NCBI RefSeq assembly: GCF_030816015.1
Contig: NZ_JAUSXN010000001.1
Location: 3,906,001 to 3,970,000 of the forward strand
DNA from: Pedobacter sp. W3I1
Lineage (GTDB): Bacteria; Bacteroidota; Bacteroidia; Sphingobacteriales; Sphingobacteriaceae
Direction: 5' to 3'
DNA length: 64,000 nucleotides
The position numbers were made by a program, and so were the translations under genes. Position 1 is the first letter of the stretch, and every line of letters starts with the position of its first letter. The notes beneath the pieces were generated by a model. That model did not search any database. It saw only the letters and a list, made by a program, of their open reading frames with translations, and had not been told where the DNA came from. Shown here in pieces: positions 20,696-29,737 of this stretch.

Positions 20696-21358
20696 CTAAT
20701 CCAATCTCATTTCAGGAATCTCTCCTTCTATTACCAATCTCCCCGCTGTAGATTGCTGTATAAATTCAACACTTACACCTGGCGCACGTTCTAAAAGTTT
20801 AAAACCACCTTCAAGTAGAATATCCAAAACTGCCAGTTCAGTTACAATCTTTTTGATGCATTTTACGCCGGTTAAAGGCAAAGTACATTTTGTCAACAAT
20901 TTGCTTTCTCCAGCTTTATTAATGTGCTGCATGGCAACAATAATATTTTTGGCTGATGCCACTAAATCCATCGCTCCGCCCATTCCCTTTACCATTTTAC
21001 CTGGAATTTTCCAGTTGGCAATATCTCCATTTTCTGATACCTCCATAGCCCCCAGAATGGTTAAATCTACTTTTTGTGCACGGATCATCCCAAAACTCAT
21101 GGCCGAATCAAAAATAGACGATCCTGGCAAAGTGGTAATGGTTTGTTTCCCTGCATTAATTAAATCGGCATCTTCCTCTCCTTCAAAAGGAAATGGTCCC
21201 ATGCCCAATAAACCGTTTTCTGACTGTAACACTACGTTAATCCCCTTTGGAATGTAGTTGGCAACCAAAGTGGGTATGCCTATACCAAGGTTAACATAGT
21301 ATCCGTCTTTTATTTCTTTAGCAATCCGCTGTGCTATCTCTTCTTTTGAAAATGCCAT
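20696..21358 (-). CDS. scoB: 3-oxoacid CoA-transferase subunit B
   Basis: 220 aa. Family marks: KDGYYVNLGIGIPTLVANYI, then LQSENGLLGMGPFPFEGEED with the catalytic Glu of the SENG motif near residue 46. Pairs with subunit A encoded two genes upstream to move CoA between succinyl-CoA and acetoacetate or a similar 3-oxoacid. It starts immediately after the stop of the DUF4260 gene (no gap), so it is translationally coupled in a three-gene operon. Confidence 0.92.
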   Translation of the reverse strand: MAFSKEEIAQRIAKEIKDGYYVNLGIGIPTLVANYIPKGINVVLQSENGLLGMGPFPFEGEEDADLINAGKQTITTLPGSSIFDSAMSFGMIRAQKVDLTILGAMEVSENGDIANWKIPGKMVKGMGGAMDLVASAKNIIVAMQHINKAGESKLLTKCTLPLTGVKCIKKIVTELAVLDILLEGGFKLLERAPGVSVEFIQQSTAGRLVIEGEIPEMRLD

Positions 21359-21715
21359 TTATTTATTTTTTCCTATTAAGCCTAAATGTGTGTGATTAAA
21401 TGCATCGCCATATTTCAAACCATAACCTAATGCCCTATCCATACAAGAATGGGCAAACAAGATGATGCCAGATAACTGCAATACGGGTAACTGATAATAA
21501 AACCCGATCAAGAAAATTAATATGGCTATCGCTTTATGGTGAACGATGTTATAAAACCATGCACCAACTTTTGGGCCTGCCAGATAGCCCAGCATGCTTA
21601 AATCTGGCACAAGCAACAGTGCCGGGAATACCCACCAATGAAATGACAATTTAGAAAAGGCAAATATTGCCAATAAAAACATGGCCATTTCTTCGATTGA
21701 AATTATTTTCTTCAT
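21359..21715 (-). CDS. DUF4260 family membrane protein
   Basis: 118 aa, with three to four hydrophobic segments and the family motifs PDLSMLGYLAGPKVGAWFYN, HHKAIA, FAHSCMDRALGYGLKYGD and HTHLG. Probably an inner-membrane protein; function unknown. It lies exactly between the two CoA-transferase subunit genes, overlapping the last base of scoA and abutting scoB. This placement is odd, because the A and B subunits are normally adjacent or fused. Confidence 0.85.
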   Translation of the reverse strand: MKKIISIEEMAMFLLAIFAFSKLSFHWWVFPALLLVPDLSMLGYLAGPKVGAWFYNIVHHKAIAILIFLIGFYYQLPVLQLSGIILFAHSCMDRALGYGLKYGDAFNHTHLGLIGKNK

Positions 21716-22416
21716 TACGATTTTGTTCTTACTGTTCTCTGTTCAATTCTTTTCTCATAATCTTTACCCTGAAATATCCGATGAACATAAATACCAGGAG
21801 TATGAATATAATCCGGATCTAATTCGCCAGCTTCCACTAACTCTTCTACCTCGGCAATAGTTACTTTACCCGCCATGGCCATCACCGGATTAAAATTCCG
21901 GCTGGTAGATCTAAAGATTAAATTCCCTGCGGTATCTCCTTTCCAGGCTTTAACAATAGCAAAATCGGCATCAAATGCATATTCCATTAAATAATCCTTG
22001 CCATCAAAATTGCGGACTTCTTTACCTTCTGCCACTTCAGTACCTACACCTGCAGGCGTAAAAATTGCAGGCATACCGTATCCGGCGGCAAGACAACGGG
22101 TGGCTAAGGTGCCCTGTGGGATAAGGTCTACCTCGAGTTCACCACTCAGCAATTGCCTTTCAAACTCAGCATTTTCACCTACATACGAAGAAATCATTTT
22201 TTTAACCTGACGTTGTTTCAGCATTAAACCAATACCAAAATCATCAACACCTGCATTGTTAGAAATACAGGTTAAATTTTTCACCTGTTTATTCACCAAA
22301 GCATTTATGCAATTTTCCGGAATACCACAAAGCCCGAAACCACCGAGCATGAGGGTAGCACCATCTGATATATCTTTGATCGCTTCTTCAGCTCCAGATA
22401 CCACTTTATTTATCAT
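21715..22416 (-). CDS. scoA: 3-oxoacid CoA-transferase subunit A
   Basis: 233 aa. Family marks: [71 protein letters not shown]. It forms the active transferase with subunit B. First gene of the scoA-DUF4260-scoB operon on the minus strand. The opposite-strand Cys-rich small gene begins 130 bp upstream. Confidence 0.92.
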   Translation of the reverse strand: MINKVVSGAEEAIKDISDGATLMLGGFGLCGIPENCINALVNKQVKNLTCISNNAGVDDFGIGLMLKQRQVKKMISSYVGENAEFERQLLSGELEVDLIPQGTLATRCLAAGYGMPAIFTPAGVGTEVAEGKEVRNFDGKDYLMEYAFDADFAIVKAWKGDTAGNLIFRSTSRNFNPVMAMAGKVTIAEVEELVEAGELDPDYIHTPGIYVHRIFQGKDYEKRIEQRTVRTKS

Positions 22417-22508
22417 TTTATGAATTTTTTGGTTAGTTCGCTAAATTACAAATTGCCTTCAAAATCGCAGCATTTAAAATTTTTAAATCTACCAGGAATA
22501 TTAAGTAA

Positions 22509-22539
22509 TTGGAATTAATCTAAATAACTATTACCTTTG
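22509..22539 (+). promoter_or_regulatory. Bacteroidota-type promoter of the 54-aa gene
   Basis: TTG at 22509-22511 and TACCTTTG at 22532-22539 match the TTG / TA-n2-TTTG pattern with a 20-bp spacer. The ATG at 22547 is only 8 bp beyond the box, implying a nearly leaderless mRNA. Confidence 0.6.
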
Positions 22540-22546
22540 TGTTGCA

Positions 22547-22711
22547 ATGATTTACGAGAGAGAAGAAAGTCTATTCATATTACCCACCGATCCTGAATTT
22601 CAAAAGGGCATGGGTTTTATTTTCAGCTGCACGGCTGAGCATAAAAAATGTTGTGAAAAATTTAAGAAGGGTAAACGTTGTAAAAAGTGCCCTGGCAATA
22701 AAAAGAAATAA
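22547..22711 (+). CDS. Small Cys-rich basic protein (54 aa)
   Basis: 54-codon frame, ATG 22547 to TAA 22709-22711. The N-terminal half is acidic/neutral (EREESLFILPTDPEFQKG); the C-terminal half is Lys-rich with five cysteines at 28, 35, 36, 45 and 48, spaced C-x6-CC-x8-C-x2-C, ending KCPGNKKK. A promoter sits directly upstream. The cysteine spacing suggests a metal-bound or disulfide-knotted mini-domain, but function is unknown. Similar short Bacteroidota proteins with a CC and KxCKxCP ending probably exist; I could not check. Confidence 0.7.
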   Translation: MIYEREESLFILPTDPEFQKGMGFIFSCTAEHKKCCEKFKKGKRCKKCPGNKKK

Positions 22712-22713
22712 GC

Positions 22714-23805
22714 TTATTTAGCAATTTCCACAATTTTATCATCGCTCCCATTACTGGTACAGATATAAATTTTCCCTTCGGGCGATTGGCAAACGGCCCT
22801 TATCCTGCCATAAGTATTTACATAAAAATCTTTCGTTCCGGTAATTTTGGTTTGTGCATCATCTAATTTAAGCTGCATTAATTTAGTCCCTTTTAATACG
22901 GCCAATAACAAAGAATTTTTAAATTGTGGGATATAATCTGAATTGTAATAAGCCAAACCGCTAGGTGCAATGGTTGGTGTCCAAGTAATTAATGGCTCTG
23001 CCACATTGCTCGAACTGCAAAACGACTGCTCTCCACTTTCATTACAAAAACCTTTAATATTTGGCCATCCGTAGTTTCTTCCCTTTTCGATGATATTAAT
23101 CTCATCATCAGAATCAGGTCCATGCTCTGAAGAGAAAACTTTATTCCCTACCTGAACCAATCCTTGTGCATTACGATGCCCCAAAGACCAAACCGGGTTA
23201 TTTGGATAAGGATTGTCTGCCGGAATAGAACCATCTAAATTTATTCTTAAAATCTTACCAGCTAAAGAATTAACATTTTGTGGAGTAGCAGTATCGGAAG
23301 CATCACCCGTACTGATAAAAAGTTTACCACCACTGATCAATAAACGTGAACCATTATGTATAGAAGCAGCAGGAATCTGATCCAATAAAACCTGCGGACT
23401 CGTTAAATTTCCACCGCCGTAAGTATAACGTACCACTTTAGCTTTATAGGTACTGCCATAGCCATAAATTACATAAACGTAAGGATTACTGGTGAAATCG
23501 GGATGTAATGTCATTCCAAGCAAACCGCCTTCTCCGTTTGTGCGTACATCAGTTATGGTAAGTAAGGGTATTACTTGTCCGTTGGAAGGGTTTAAACGGC
23601 TAATTTTACCCGCTTTTTCAGTAAACCAGATGAAATTATCTGGACCATACACCATTTCCCAGGGAAAGCTCAGTCCTGATACAACTACTTTTGATTTTAA
23701 TTCTACATCTGGTAAGGTACCTGGATCGTCATTATCATCACTACCGTTCTTTTTGCAATTTGTAACGAATAGCATTACAAACAAGCAGAGTAATATTGTT
23801 TTCAT
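22714..23805 (-). CDS. PQQ-dependent sugar dehydrogenase-like lipoprotein (GSDH family)
   Basis: 363 aa. Lipobox region LFVTNC anchors the protein at Cys17. Beta-propeller motifs of glucose/sorbosone dehydrogenases are clear: GLSFPWEMVYGPDNFIWFTEKAG, NGEGGLLGMTLHPDF, ISTGDASD, LAGKILRINLDGSIPADNPY, SLGHRNAQGL, and EHGPDSDDEIN. Members oxidise aldoses using PQQ in the periplasm, though many homologues have untested substrates. Single gene; no PQQ synthesis genes are in the window. Confidence 0.88.
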   Translation of the reverse strand: MKTILLCLFVMLFVTNCKKNGSDDNDDPGTLPDVELKSKVVVSGLSFPWEMVYGPDNFIWFTEKAGKISRLNPSNGQVIPLLTITDVRTNGEGGLLGMTLHPDFTSNPYVYVIYGYGSTYKAKVVRYTYGGGNLTSPQVLLDQIPAASIHNGSRLLISGGKLFISTGDASDTATPQNVNSLAGKILRINLDGSIPADNPYPNNPVWSLGHRNAQGLVQVGNKVFSSEHGPDSDDEINIIEKGRNYGWPNIKGFCNESGEQSFCSSSNVAEPLITWTPTIAPSGLAYYNSDYIPQFKNSLLLAVLKGTKLMQLKLDDAQTKITGTKDFYVNTYGRIRAVCQSPEGKIYICTSNGSDDKIVEIAK

Positions 23806-23870
23806 AGTCGTAACGTTTTAAAAATAACAACGTTACGACTGATAAAGTTTTATTGTTTTACTGGGCGGAC

Positions 23871-23961
23871 GTCATTTCGAGCGAAGCATAGCGCAGCCGA
23901 GAAATCTTTTAAAGGTGCTTAACATCATATTTAAAGATTTCTCCACTGCGGTCGAAATGAC
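23871..23961. repeat. REP-like inverted repeat (GTCATTTCGA family)
   Basis: GTCATTTCGA at 23871-23880 is inverted as TCGAAATGAC at 23952-23961; the inner arms GAGAAATCTTTT and AAAGATTTCTC also pair. The same arms recur at 29636-29707 and around 31350-31440. Confidence 0.8.
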
Positions 23962-24063
23962 GATTACACGAGTATTTTACTCTTTATCGTCATACTCGCG
24001 CATGCGGAGGATCTTAGACTCAAGTATTAATAAGGCATTAGATTCCCAATCAAGTTTAGAGTG

Positions 24064-24150
24064 CAGTCAGATGTTACCATCTGACGGATTTCAAAAAAAA
24101 TGTTATTTAGTGCCGGATGGTAACATCCTGCACCACAACTAACATCTGGC
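24064..24150. repeat. Pair of inverted GATGTTACCATC palindromes
   Basis: Two units in opposite orientation. The first is TCAGAT, GTTACC, ATCTGA near 24067-24084. The second is GTGC, GGATG, GTAA, CATCC, GCAC at 24110-24133. A third partial word (AACATCTGGCACCAC) follows. The layout is like paired REP sequences next to IS200-like REP-associated transposases in other bacteria; no such gene is here. Confidence 0.65.
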
Positions 24151-24157
24151 ACCACGA

Positions 24158-26536
24158 TTAATTCAAATATACATAAGTAATCCCATCTCCGCCTCTATCA
24201 GCATGTTCATCTTCCATCCGGTTTACCTGGCTATACTTGCGTAGGTATTCCCTGATCATTTTTCTCAAAATCCCATCGCCTTTGCCATGAATCAGTTTAA
24301 TAGATGGAAAACCAAGCATAATGGCCTTATCTAAATATTTCTCTACCTCAAACAGGGCATCTTCCGTACGTTTTCCACGAAGATCAAGTTCCGCCCTAAA
24401 GCCCGATACGGCATCATTCATTCGCCCAGCAAAAGAATTTGCACTGCTTTGAACTACTTTTTTAGCTTCCCGGTTACTCACCTTTTGAACACGGTTCTTT
24501 TTAACAGTCGATCGTAAATCGCCTATAGCCAAAATCAATTCGTTGCGGTTAATTTCTAAAACCTGACCAATGGTTTCACTATCGGTAAATTTCACTAAAT
24601 CACCAATTTCAATTTCACCGCCAACAACTACTTGTACCGGTTTGGGGCGCTCTTTCGGGATCGTATTTTTAATTAGTTCTTTTTGTAAATTCTGGCGGAG
24701 TTCTTTAGTTATCTCTTTATCGGCCTGCTTTTCCTTAATCTCGGCAATGGTATTCTCAACTAGTTTATTGGCATTTTTAATAATGTTCTGCGCCTCTAGT
24801 TTCGCCTCTTTAATCAGCACCTTTCTATTCTCTTCTAAAAAGCTTTTTAACTTTTCATTTTCGGCAACCAGGTTTTTTGCTTTGTTCTGTTGATTGGCCA
24901 AGCTTACTTTGGCATCGTAAACATTTTTCTTTTCACGCTCCAGATCAACAAGCATGGTATCTACCCTGTTCTGGTTCGAACCTGTTTTTTCTCTGGCCAA
25001 TTGGATCACTTCTTTAGGCAAACCAATATTCTGCGCAATTTCAAATGCATAAGAACTACCTGGCTTACCCATTTCTAAAATATAAAGCGGTTTCATTTTG
25101 GCATTATCAAAAAGCATTGATGCATTTTCCAAACCTGGTGTATTACCTGCAAAAAGCTTTAAATTAGAATAGTGGGTGGTAATTACTCCCCTCACCTTTT
25201 TATTGTTCAACACCTCCAGAACAGCTTCAGCCATTGGTCCGCCAAATTGCGGATCGGTACCGGTACCAAATTCATCAATCAGCACCATCGTTTTTGGCGA
25301 GGCATGCTCTACAAAATAGCGCATCTTTTTCAGGTGTGCACTATAGGTACTCAAATCACTTTCTATTGATTGATCATCGCCGATATCGGCAAAAATGTTT
25401 TCAAAAATACCCACTTCACTATTCGCGTCAACCGGAATTAACAGACCTGTTTGCAACATAATCTGCAAAAGGCCTACCGTTTTCATACAAACCGATTTAC
25501 CGCCCGCATTTGGTCCGGATACCAGCACCACCCGGGTTTCGGCATCTATATGAATATTTAAAGGTGTAACTGTTTTCTTTTCGGAGGCAAATGAGATCGA
25601 TAACAACGGATGCCTTGCATTAATCAATTTGGTTTTAGGTTCTTTTAACAAACCTGGCATTTCAGCTTCAATGTCCATCGCAAATAATGCCTTAGCACGA
25701 ACGAAATCCAGTTTGGTCAAGAAACCATGGTAAGAAAGCAATAATGGCGAGTACGGCCGCAGATCATCCGTTAAGGCAATTAAAATCTTAATAATTTCAC
25801 GGCGTTTGTCAAATTCTAAATCGCGTAGTTTATTATTTAAAGTAAAAACTTCTTCAGGCTCAATATAAACCGTTTGCCCTGTTGCCGATTCATCGTGCAC
25901 AAAGCCTTTTAGTTTACGTTTATTCTCTGCCAAAACCGGGATACACATCCTGCCATCACGAATGGTTAAACTACCATCGGCAACCCAATTATTGGCAATA
26001 GCCTGCTTGTAAATCGAATCCATGCGCTTACGCACATCTTGCTCCGCCTTCGAAATAGCAGAGGTAATCTCCTGCAATTCTTTTGATGCATTGGGTTTGA
26101 TCTTTCCTTTGGCATCTATAACGGTTTCTATCTTACGAAGGATCGTTTTTTCAATCGGCAGATGCTCAAATAAAGCTTCTAAGGTGGGATATACTTCTGC
26201 ACGTTCTTCGAAAAAGCGAAGTACCGAGAAAACAGTCTGCAATGAAGTATATACCTGAAACCACTCATCCTCTAACAAATAAGTGCCTTCAACCCTGATT
26301 TTCTCAACCAGCGATTTAATGTCAAAAAAGGTATTAATCTGTAGCGGTTCCTGATTTTGCAGGATGCTTTTAAATTCGTTTGTTTGGCGTAAAAACTTAT
26401 CAATCTGATCAAAACGGTTCATCACCTGCATCTTTTCTACCATTGCTTGCCCCATCGGACTTAAACAATGTTTGCTAATCAGCTGCCTGATTTCAACAAA
26501 ACCTAAACGTTCTAAACAGTTTTCGGGATATAACAT
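24158..26536 (-). CDS. mutS2: Endonuclease MutS2
   Basis: 792 aa, normal for MutS2. Core and lever regions lead to the ATPase with Walker A GPNAGGKS near residue 338, LIDEFGTGTDP (Walker B) and ITTHYSNLK. A long coiled region (NQQNKAKNLVAENEKLKSFL) follows. The C-terminus is a complete Smr nuclease domain (ELDLRGKRTEDA, then LIHGKGDGILR). MutS2 acts on recombination intermediates and rescues collided ribosomes in some bacteria; it has no mismatch-recognition domain. It begins 1 bp after the DUF4296 gene, so the two are an operon. Confidence 0.93.
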   Translation of the reverse strand: MLYPENCLERLGFVEIRQLISKHCLSPMGQAMVEKMQVMNRFDQIDKFLRQTNEFKSILQNQEPLQINTFFDIKSLVEKIRVEGTYLLEDEWFQVYTSLQTVFSVLRFFEERAEVYPTLEALFEHLPIEKTILRKIETVIDAKGKIKPNASKELQEITSAISKAEQDVRKRMDSIYKQAIANNWVADGSLTIRDGRMCIPVLAENKRKLKGFVHDESATGQTVYIEPEEVFTLNNKLRDLEFDKRREIIKILIALTDDLRPYSPLLLSYHGFLTKLDFVRAKALFAMDIEAEMPGLLKEPKTKLINARHPLLSISFASEKKTVTPLNIHIDAETRVVLVSGPNAGGKSVCMKTVGLLQIMLQTGLLIPVDANSEVGIFENIFADIGDDQSIESDLSTYSAHLKKMRYFVEHASPKTMVLIDEFGTGTDPQFGGPMAEAVLEVLNNKKVRGVITTHYSNLKLFAGNTPGLENASMLFDNAKMKPLYILEMGKPGSSYAFEIAQNIGLPKEVIQLAREKTGSNQNRVDTMLVDLEREKKNVYDAKVSLANQQNKAKNLVAENEKLKSFLEENRKVLIKEAKLEAQNIIKNANKLVENTIAEIKEKQADKEITKELRQNLQKELIKNTIPKERPKPVQVVVGGEIEIGDLVKFTDSETIGQVLEINRNELILAIGDLRSTVKKNRVQKVSNREAKKVVQSSANSFAGRMNDAVSGFRAELDLRGKRTEDALFEVEKYLDKAIMLGFPSIKLIHGKGDGILRKMIREYLRKYSQVNRMEDEHADRGGDGITYVYLN

Positions 26537-26537
26537 A

Positions 26538-27095
26538 TTAGTGTACCATAGCTGGACTCGGAACTACTTCCGATACGCCAGCTTTTTTTATATTACTTAA
26601 TGAATCGGCCTGTTTTTTCTTCTTTGCAATTTCAGCAACTGCTTTAACTTTCGATAAAGAATCTGGTTTCATTTTTTTTCTGATCGCTAGAGAATCGGCC
26701 TTAAATTTCTTTGCAATCACCAACGAGTCGGCTTTAAATTTCTTTTTCTTGATCATTAAATCGGCCAACTCCGTTCCTTTTTTTTGCCTTGCTAAAGATT
26801 TTTGTATGTTTTTATACATCGCTTCTAACTCCTTAGGGTTGGTATTATACCAAATTAAGCTCCTGTTATATTCCGCAGAATCAGTATCAAACTTTTTATA
26901 AATCCCCTTGTAGTAAGCTGCTGCAACCTTCTTAGCCGAATCGACCATGTAGATGCTTGAAATGTAACCATCAACAATGTGCATATCGTATAAAATCTTC
27001 TCCATTTTATCGGGTTTAATAATTCCATCAGGTATGCCAGGCTTACAGCCAAACCATAATATAGCTGTCATTAAAACCCATATCAATCTCTTCAT
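26538..27095 (-). CDS. DUF4296 lipoprotein with Lys-rich repeat tail
   Basis: 185 aa from ATG at 27095 (MKRLIWVLMTAILWFGC, lipobox Cys17); a longer frame to 27152 lacks signal character. The DUF4296 domain covers about residues 20-105 (PDGIIKPDKMEKILYDMHIVDGY). The tail holds four imperfect repeats of the form KKxKADSL (FKADSLVIAKKFKADSLAIR). Function unknown; Bacteroidota-specific. It precedes mutS2 with a 1-bp gap and is divergent from the yggS operon, 69 bp away. Confidence 0.85.
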   Translation of the reverse strand: MKRLIWVLMTAILWFGCKPGIPDGIIKPDKMEKILYDMHIVDGYISSIYMVDSAKKVAAAYYKGIYKKFDTDSAEYNRSLIWYNTNPKELEAMYKNIQKSLARQKKGTELADLMIKKKKFKADSLVIAKKFKADSLAIRKKMKPDSLSKVKAVAEIAKKKKQADSLSNIKKAGVSEVVPSPAMVH

Positions 27096-27164
27096 GCTTA
27101 ATTTAAATATTATTTTTTGCCCAAATTGCGGCAAGGTTATTAATTTTACCAAAAATAGTTATAA

Positions 27165-27866
27165 ATGAGCATAGCTGATAATCTTAAACAATATAAAAGC
27201 GAAGTTGAATCAGGCGGGGTTAAACTAATTGCAGTTTCAAAAACTCAACAAGTAGAATCAATTTTAGAAGCCTACAACGCCGGACAGCGCATTTTTGGAG
27301 AAAACCATGTACAAGAAATGGTAGATAAACAGGCGCAACTTCCAAATGATATCGAATGGCATCTTATAGGCCATTTACAAAGCAATAAGGTAAAGTACAT
27401 TGCACCTTTTGTTAAACTTATTCACGGGGTAGACAGCCTGAAATTGCTCCAGGAAATCAACAAACAGGCCGCTAAAAACAAACGCGTAATTGATTGTTTA
27501 TTACAGGTTTATATTGCTGACGAAGACACTAAATTTGGGCTTGGTTTTGATGAAGTGATCGAATTGCTTCGTGCCGAAGCGTTAGCCGAATTGAAAAATA
27601 TCCGTATTGTAGGTTTAATGGGCATTGCCACCAATACCAAGAACGAAAAGCAGATTACAACCGAGTTTCACGAACTAAAAGTATTCTTCGATGGCATTAA
27701 AGTGAGCTTTTTTCGTAAAGATGATGCCTTTAAGGAAATATCGACCGGAATGAGCGCAGACTATAAAATCGCGATTGAAGAAGGAAGTACAATGGTACGT
27801 ATCGGTAGCAGTATTTTTGGCAAAAGGGTAATTAAACATTTTAAAAACGACCTTACAGCCAATTAA
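27165..27866 (+). CDS. YggS/PLPBP family pyridoxal phosphate homeostasis protein
   Basis: 233 aa. Family marks: VKLIAVSKTQ with the PLP lysine near residue 26, RIFGENHVQEM, IEWHLIGHLQSNKVKYI, LMGIATNT, and the C-terminal STGMSADYKIAIEEGSTMVRIGSSIFG. Single-domain alanine-racemase-like fold that carries and delivers PLP without catalysis. First gene of a tightly packed operon with a GNAT enzyme and aspartate kinase (1-bp gaps). Confidence 0.92.
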   Translation: MSIADNLKQYKSEVESGGVKLIAVSKTQQVESILEAYNAGQRIFGENHVQEMVDKQAQLPNDIEWHLIGHLQSNKVKYIAPFVKLIHGVDSLKLLQEINKQAAKNKRVIDCLLQVYIADEDTKFGLGFDEVIELLRAEALAELKNIRIVGLMGIATNTKNEKQITTEFHELKVFFDGIKVSFFRKDDAFKEISTGMSADYKIAIEEGSTMVRIGSSIFGKRVIKHFKNDLTAN

Positions 27867-27867
27867 T

Positions 27868-28335
27868 ATGGATTTTAATATCAGGTTTGCAACGGCAGAA
27901 GATTGCCCAAGAATATTGGAGTTAATTAATGAGCTCGCCATTTATGAGCATGCTCCAGAAGAAGTAACGGTTACTTTAGATCACTTTATTGATGCTGGTT
28001 TTGGCAAAAATCCGGTATGGAAAGCTTACGTAGCTGAAGTAAACGATACTGTTGTAGGTTTTGCATTATACTATACACGCTACTCTACATGGAAAGGCTG
28101 CAGGTTATACCTCGAAGATTTTATTGTAACAGAAGAATTTAGAGGAAAAGGCCTGGGCAAAGTATTATTCGAAAAAGTAATAGAGGAGGCTAAAAATGGT
28201 AATTATAGCGGCATGGTTTGGCAAGTATTGGACTGGAACGAGCCTGCAATCAATTTCTACAATAAATATAAAGCAACTTTAGAAAGTGGCTGGTTAAACG
28301 CCGCTTTCTCTAAAGAACAAATCAAGGCATTTTAA
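27868..28335 (+). CDS. GNAT family N-acetyltransferase
   Basis: 155 aa. Acetyl-CoA-binding motif A is EEFRGKGLGKVLFEKVI near residues 90-106; the start RFATAEDCPRILELINELAIYE and the YLEDFIVTEEFRG stretch resemble diamine/spermidine N-acetyltransferase-like members. Substrate unknown. One base separates it from yggS upstream and lysC downstream. Confidence 0.9.
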   Translation: MDFNIRFATAEDCPRILELINELAIYEHAPEEVTVTLDHFIDAGFGKNPVWKAYVAEVNDTVVGFALYYTRYSTWKGCRLYLEDFIVTEEFRGKGLGKVLFEKVIEEAKNGNYSGMVWQVLDWNEPAINFYNKYKATLESGWLNAAFSKEQIKAF

Positions 28336-28336
28336 T

Positions 28337-29605
28337 ATGGATATTTTTAAGTTTGGTGGTGCCTCGGTAAAAGATGCAAATGGAGTAAAAAATCTGGCTA
28401 ATATTGTTCGCGATTACAAAAAAGGCAACTTACTGATTGTAATTTCTGCAATGGGTAAGATTACTGATCAACTGGAAAAGTTAACGCAGGCATTCTTATC
28501 ACAAAGTGATGAAGCACATGCAATTTTTGATGAGATTAAACACTTCCATTTCAACATTATAGACGAGCTGTTTCAAGGAAAATCCAATTCGGTTTATGAT
28601 GATGTGGCTAACACTTTTGTTGAAATTGACTGGTTAATTGAAGACGAACCCGATAACAACCCTGATTATATTTACGACCAGATTGTATCCATAGGAGAAG
28701 TGGTTTCTACAAAAATTGTTGCGGCCTGGTTAAACGAAACCGGAAATAAAACCCTTTGGGTAGATGCTAGAAATTATATCCAAACAGATAATACATATCG
28801 TGAAGGAAAAGTAGATTGGGCCAAAACCAATCAGATGATACAAAAAGATTTATTGCCGCTTTTAACCGATAATATTATAGTAACACAGGGTTTTATTGGC
28901 GGTACAAGCGAAAACTACACAACAACTTTGGGTCGTGAAGGTTCTGATTATTCGGCAGCTATATTTGCTTCCTGTTTAAATGCTGCCGCACTAACGATAT
29001 GGAAGGATGTTCCTGGTGTATTAAATGCAGATCCGAAATGGTTTGATGAAACCGAGAAAATTGCCCAGCTTTCTTATCATGATGCAATAGAGCTTACTTA
29101 TTATGGCGCAACTGTAATACACCCAAAAACAATAAAACCGCTTCAAAACAAGGGTATTCCGCTTTTTGTAAGGTCATTTATCCAGCCAGAAGGCTCAGGA
29201 ACGGCAATTACCAAAGAAAGTAATCCATTGCCTATCCCCTCTTTTATTTTTAAGGTTAACCAGGCATTGATTTCTATTTTCCCTAAAGATTATTCTTTTA
29301 TTATCGAAGAAAATCTGAGCAATATTTTTGAGCTTTTCCATACGCACAAGATCAAAATCAATACCATGCTCAACTCTGCTATCAGCTTTTCGGTAAGTGT
29401 TGATGATCATCCTACTCAGATTGAAAAACTGATCAAAGATCTGTCGCAAGAATTTACTGTAAAATATAATAAAGGCCTGGAACTGGTAACCATCCGTTAT
29501 TATAATCAACAAACAATAGACCGTGTAACAGTTGATAAAGATATTTTATTGGAAGTGAAGAGCCGCCATACCTGCCAAATGGTAATGAAAAATCGAACTG
29601 CATAA
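28337..29605 (+). CDS. lysC: Aspartate kinase (monofunctional)
   Basis: 422 aa. Begins with the kinase nucleotide motif VFKFGG-like DIFKFGGASVKDANG; TTLGREGSDYSAAIFA and WKDVPGVLNADPKWF are classic aspartokinase signatures. The C-terminal ~130 residues should hold the ACT regulatory domains, though they look short and divergent. It makes aspartyl phosphate, the first step toward lysine, threonine and methionine. The link with the cystathionine synthase at 4.8 kb is by pathway only, not by position. Confidence 0.92.
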   Translation: MDIFKFGGASVKDANGVKNLANIVRDYKKGNLLIVISAMGKITDQLEKLTQAFLSQSDEAHAIFDEIKHFHFNIIDELFQGKSNSVYDDVANTFVEIDWLIEDEPDNNPDYIYDQIVSIGEVVSTKIVAAWLNETGNKTLWVDARNYIQTDNTYREGKVDWAKTNQMIQKDLLPLLTDNIIVTQGFIGGTSENYTTTLGREGSDYSAAIFASCLNAAALTIWKDVPGVLNADPKWFDETEKIAQLSYHDAIELTYYGATVIHPKTIKPLQNKGIPLFVRSFIQPEGSGTAITKESNPLPIPSFIFKVNQALISIFPKDYSFIIEENLSNIFELFHTHKIKINTMLNSAISFSVSVDDHPTQIEKLIKDLSQEFTVKYNKGLELVTIRYYNQQTIDRVTVDKDILLEVKSRHTCQMVMKNRTA

Positions 29606-29632
29606 ATTTGGTCTTTGCGAAGATTAACTGCG

Positions 29633-29710
29633 TTCGTCATTTCGACCGCAGTGGAGAAACCTATCTAAACAGATTTCTCCATTTCGTTGCACTCCAGTCG
29701 AAATGACGGA
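29633..29710. repeat. REP-like inverted repeat (GTCATTTCGA family)
   Basis: GTCATTTCGACCGCAGTGGA is inverted further on as TCCAGTCGAAATGAC, with GAGAAAC and GATTTCTCC words between. It lies between lysC and the methyltransferase and could act as a transcript end. Confidence 0.8.
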
Positions 29711-29737
29711 CTCTTTTGAAATGACATAACTAAAAAA

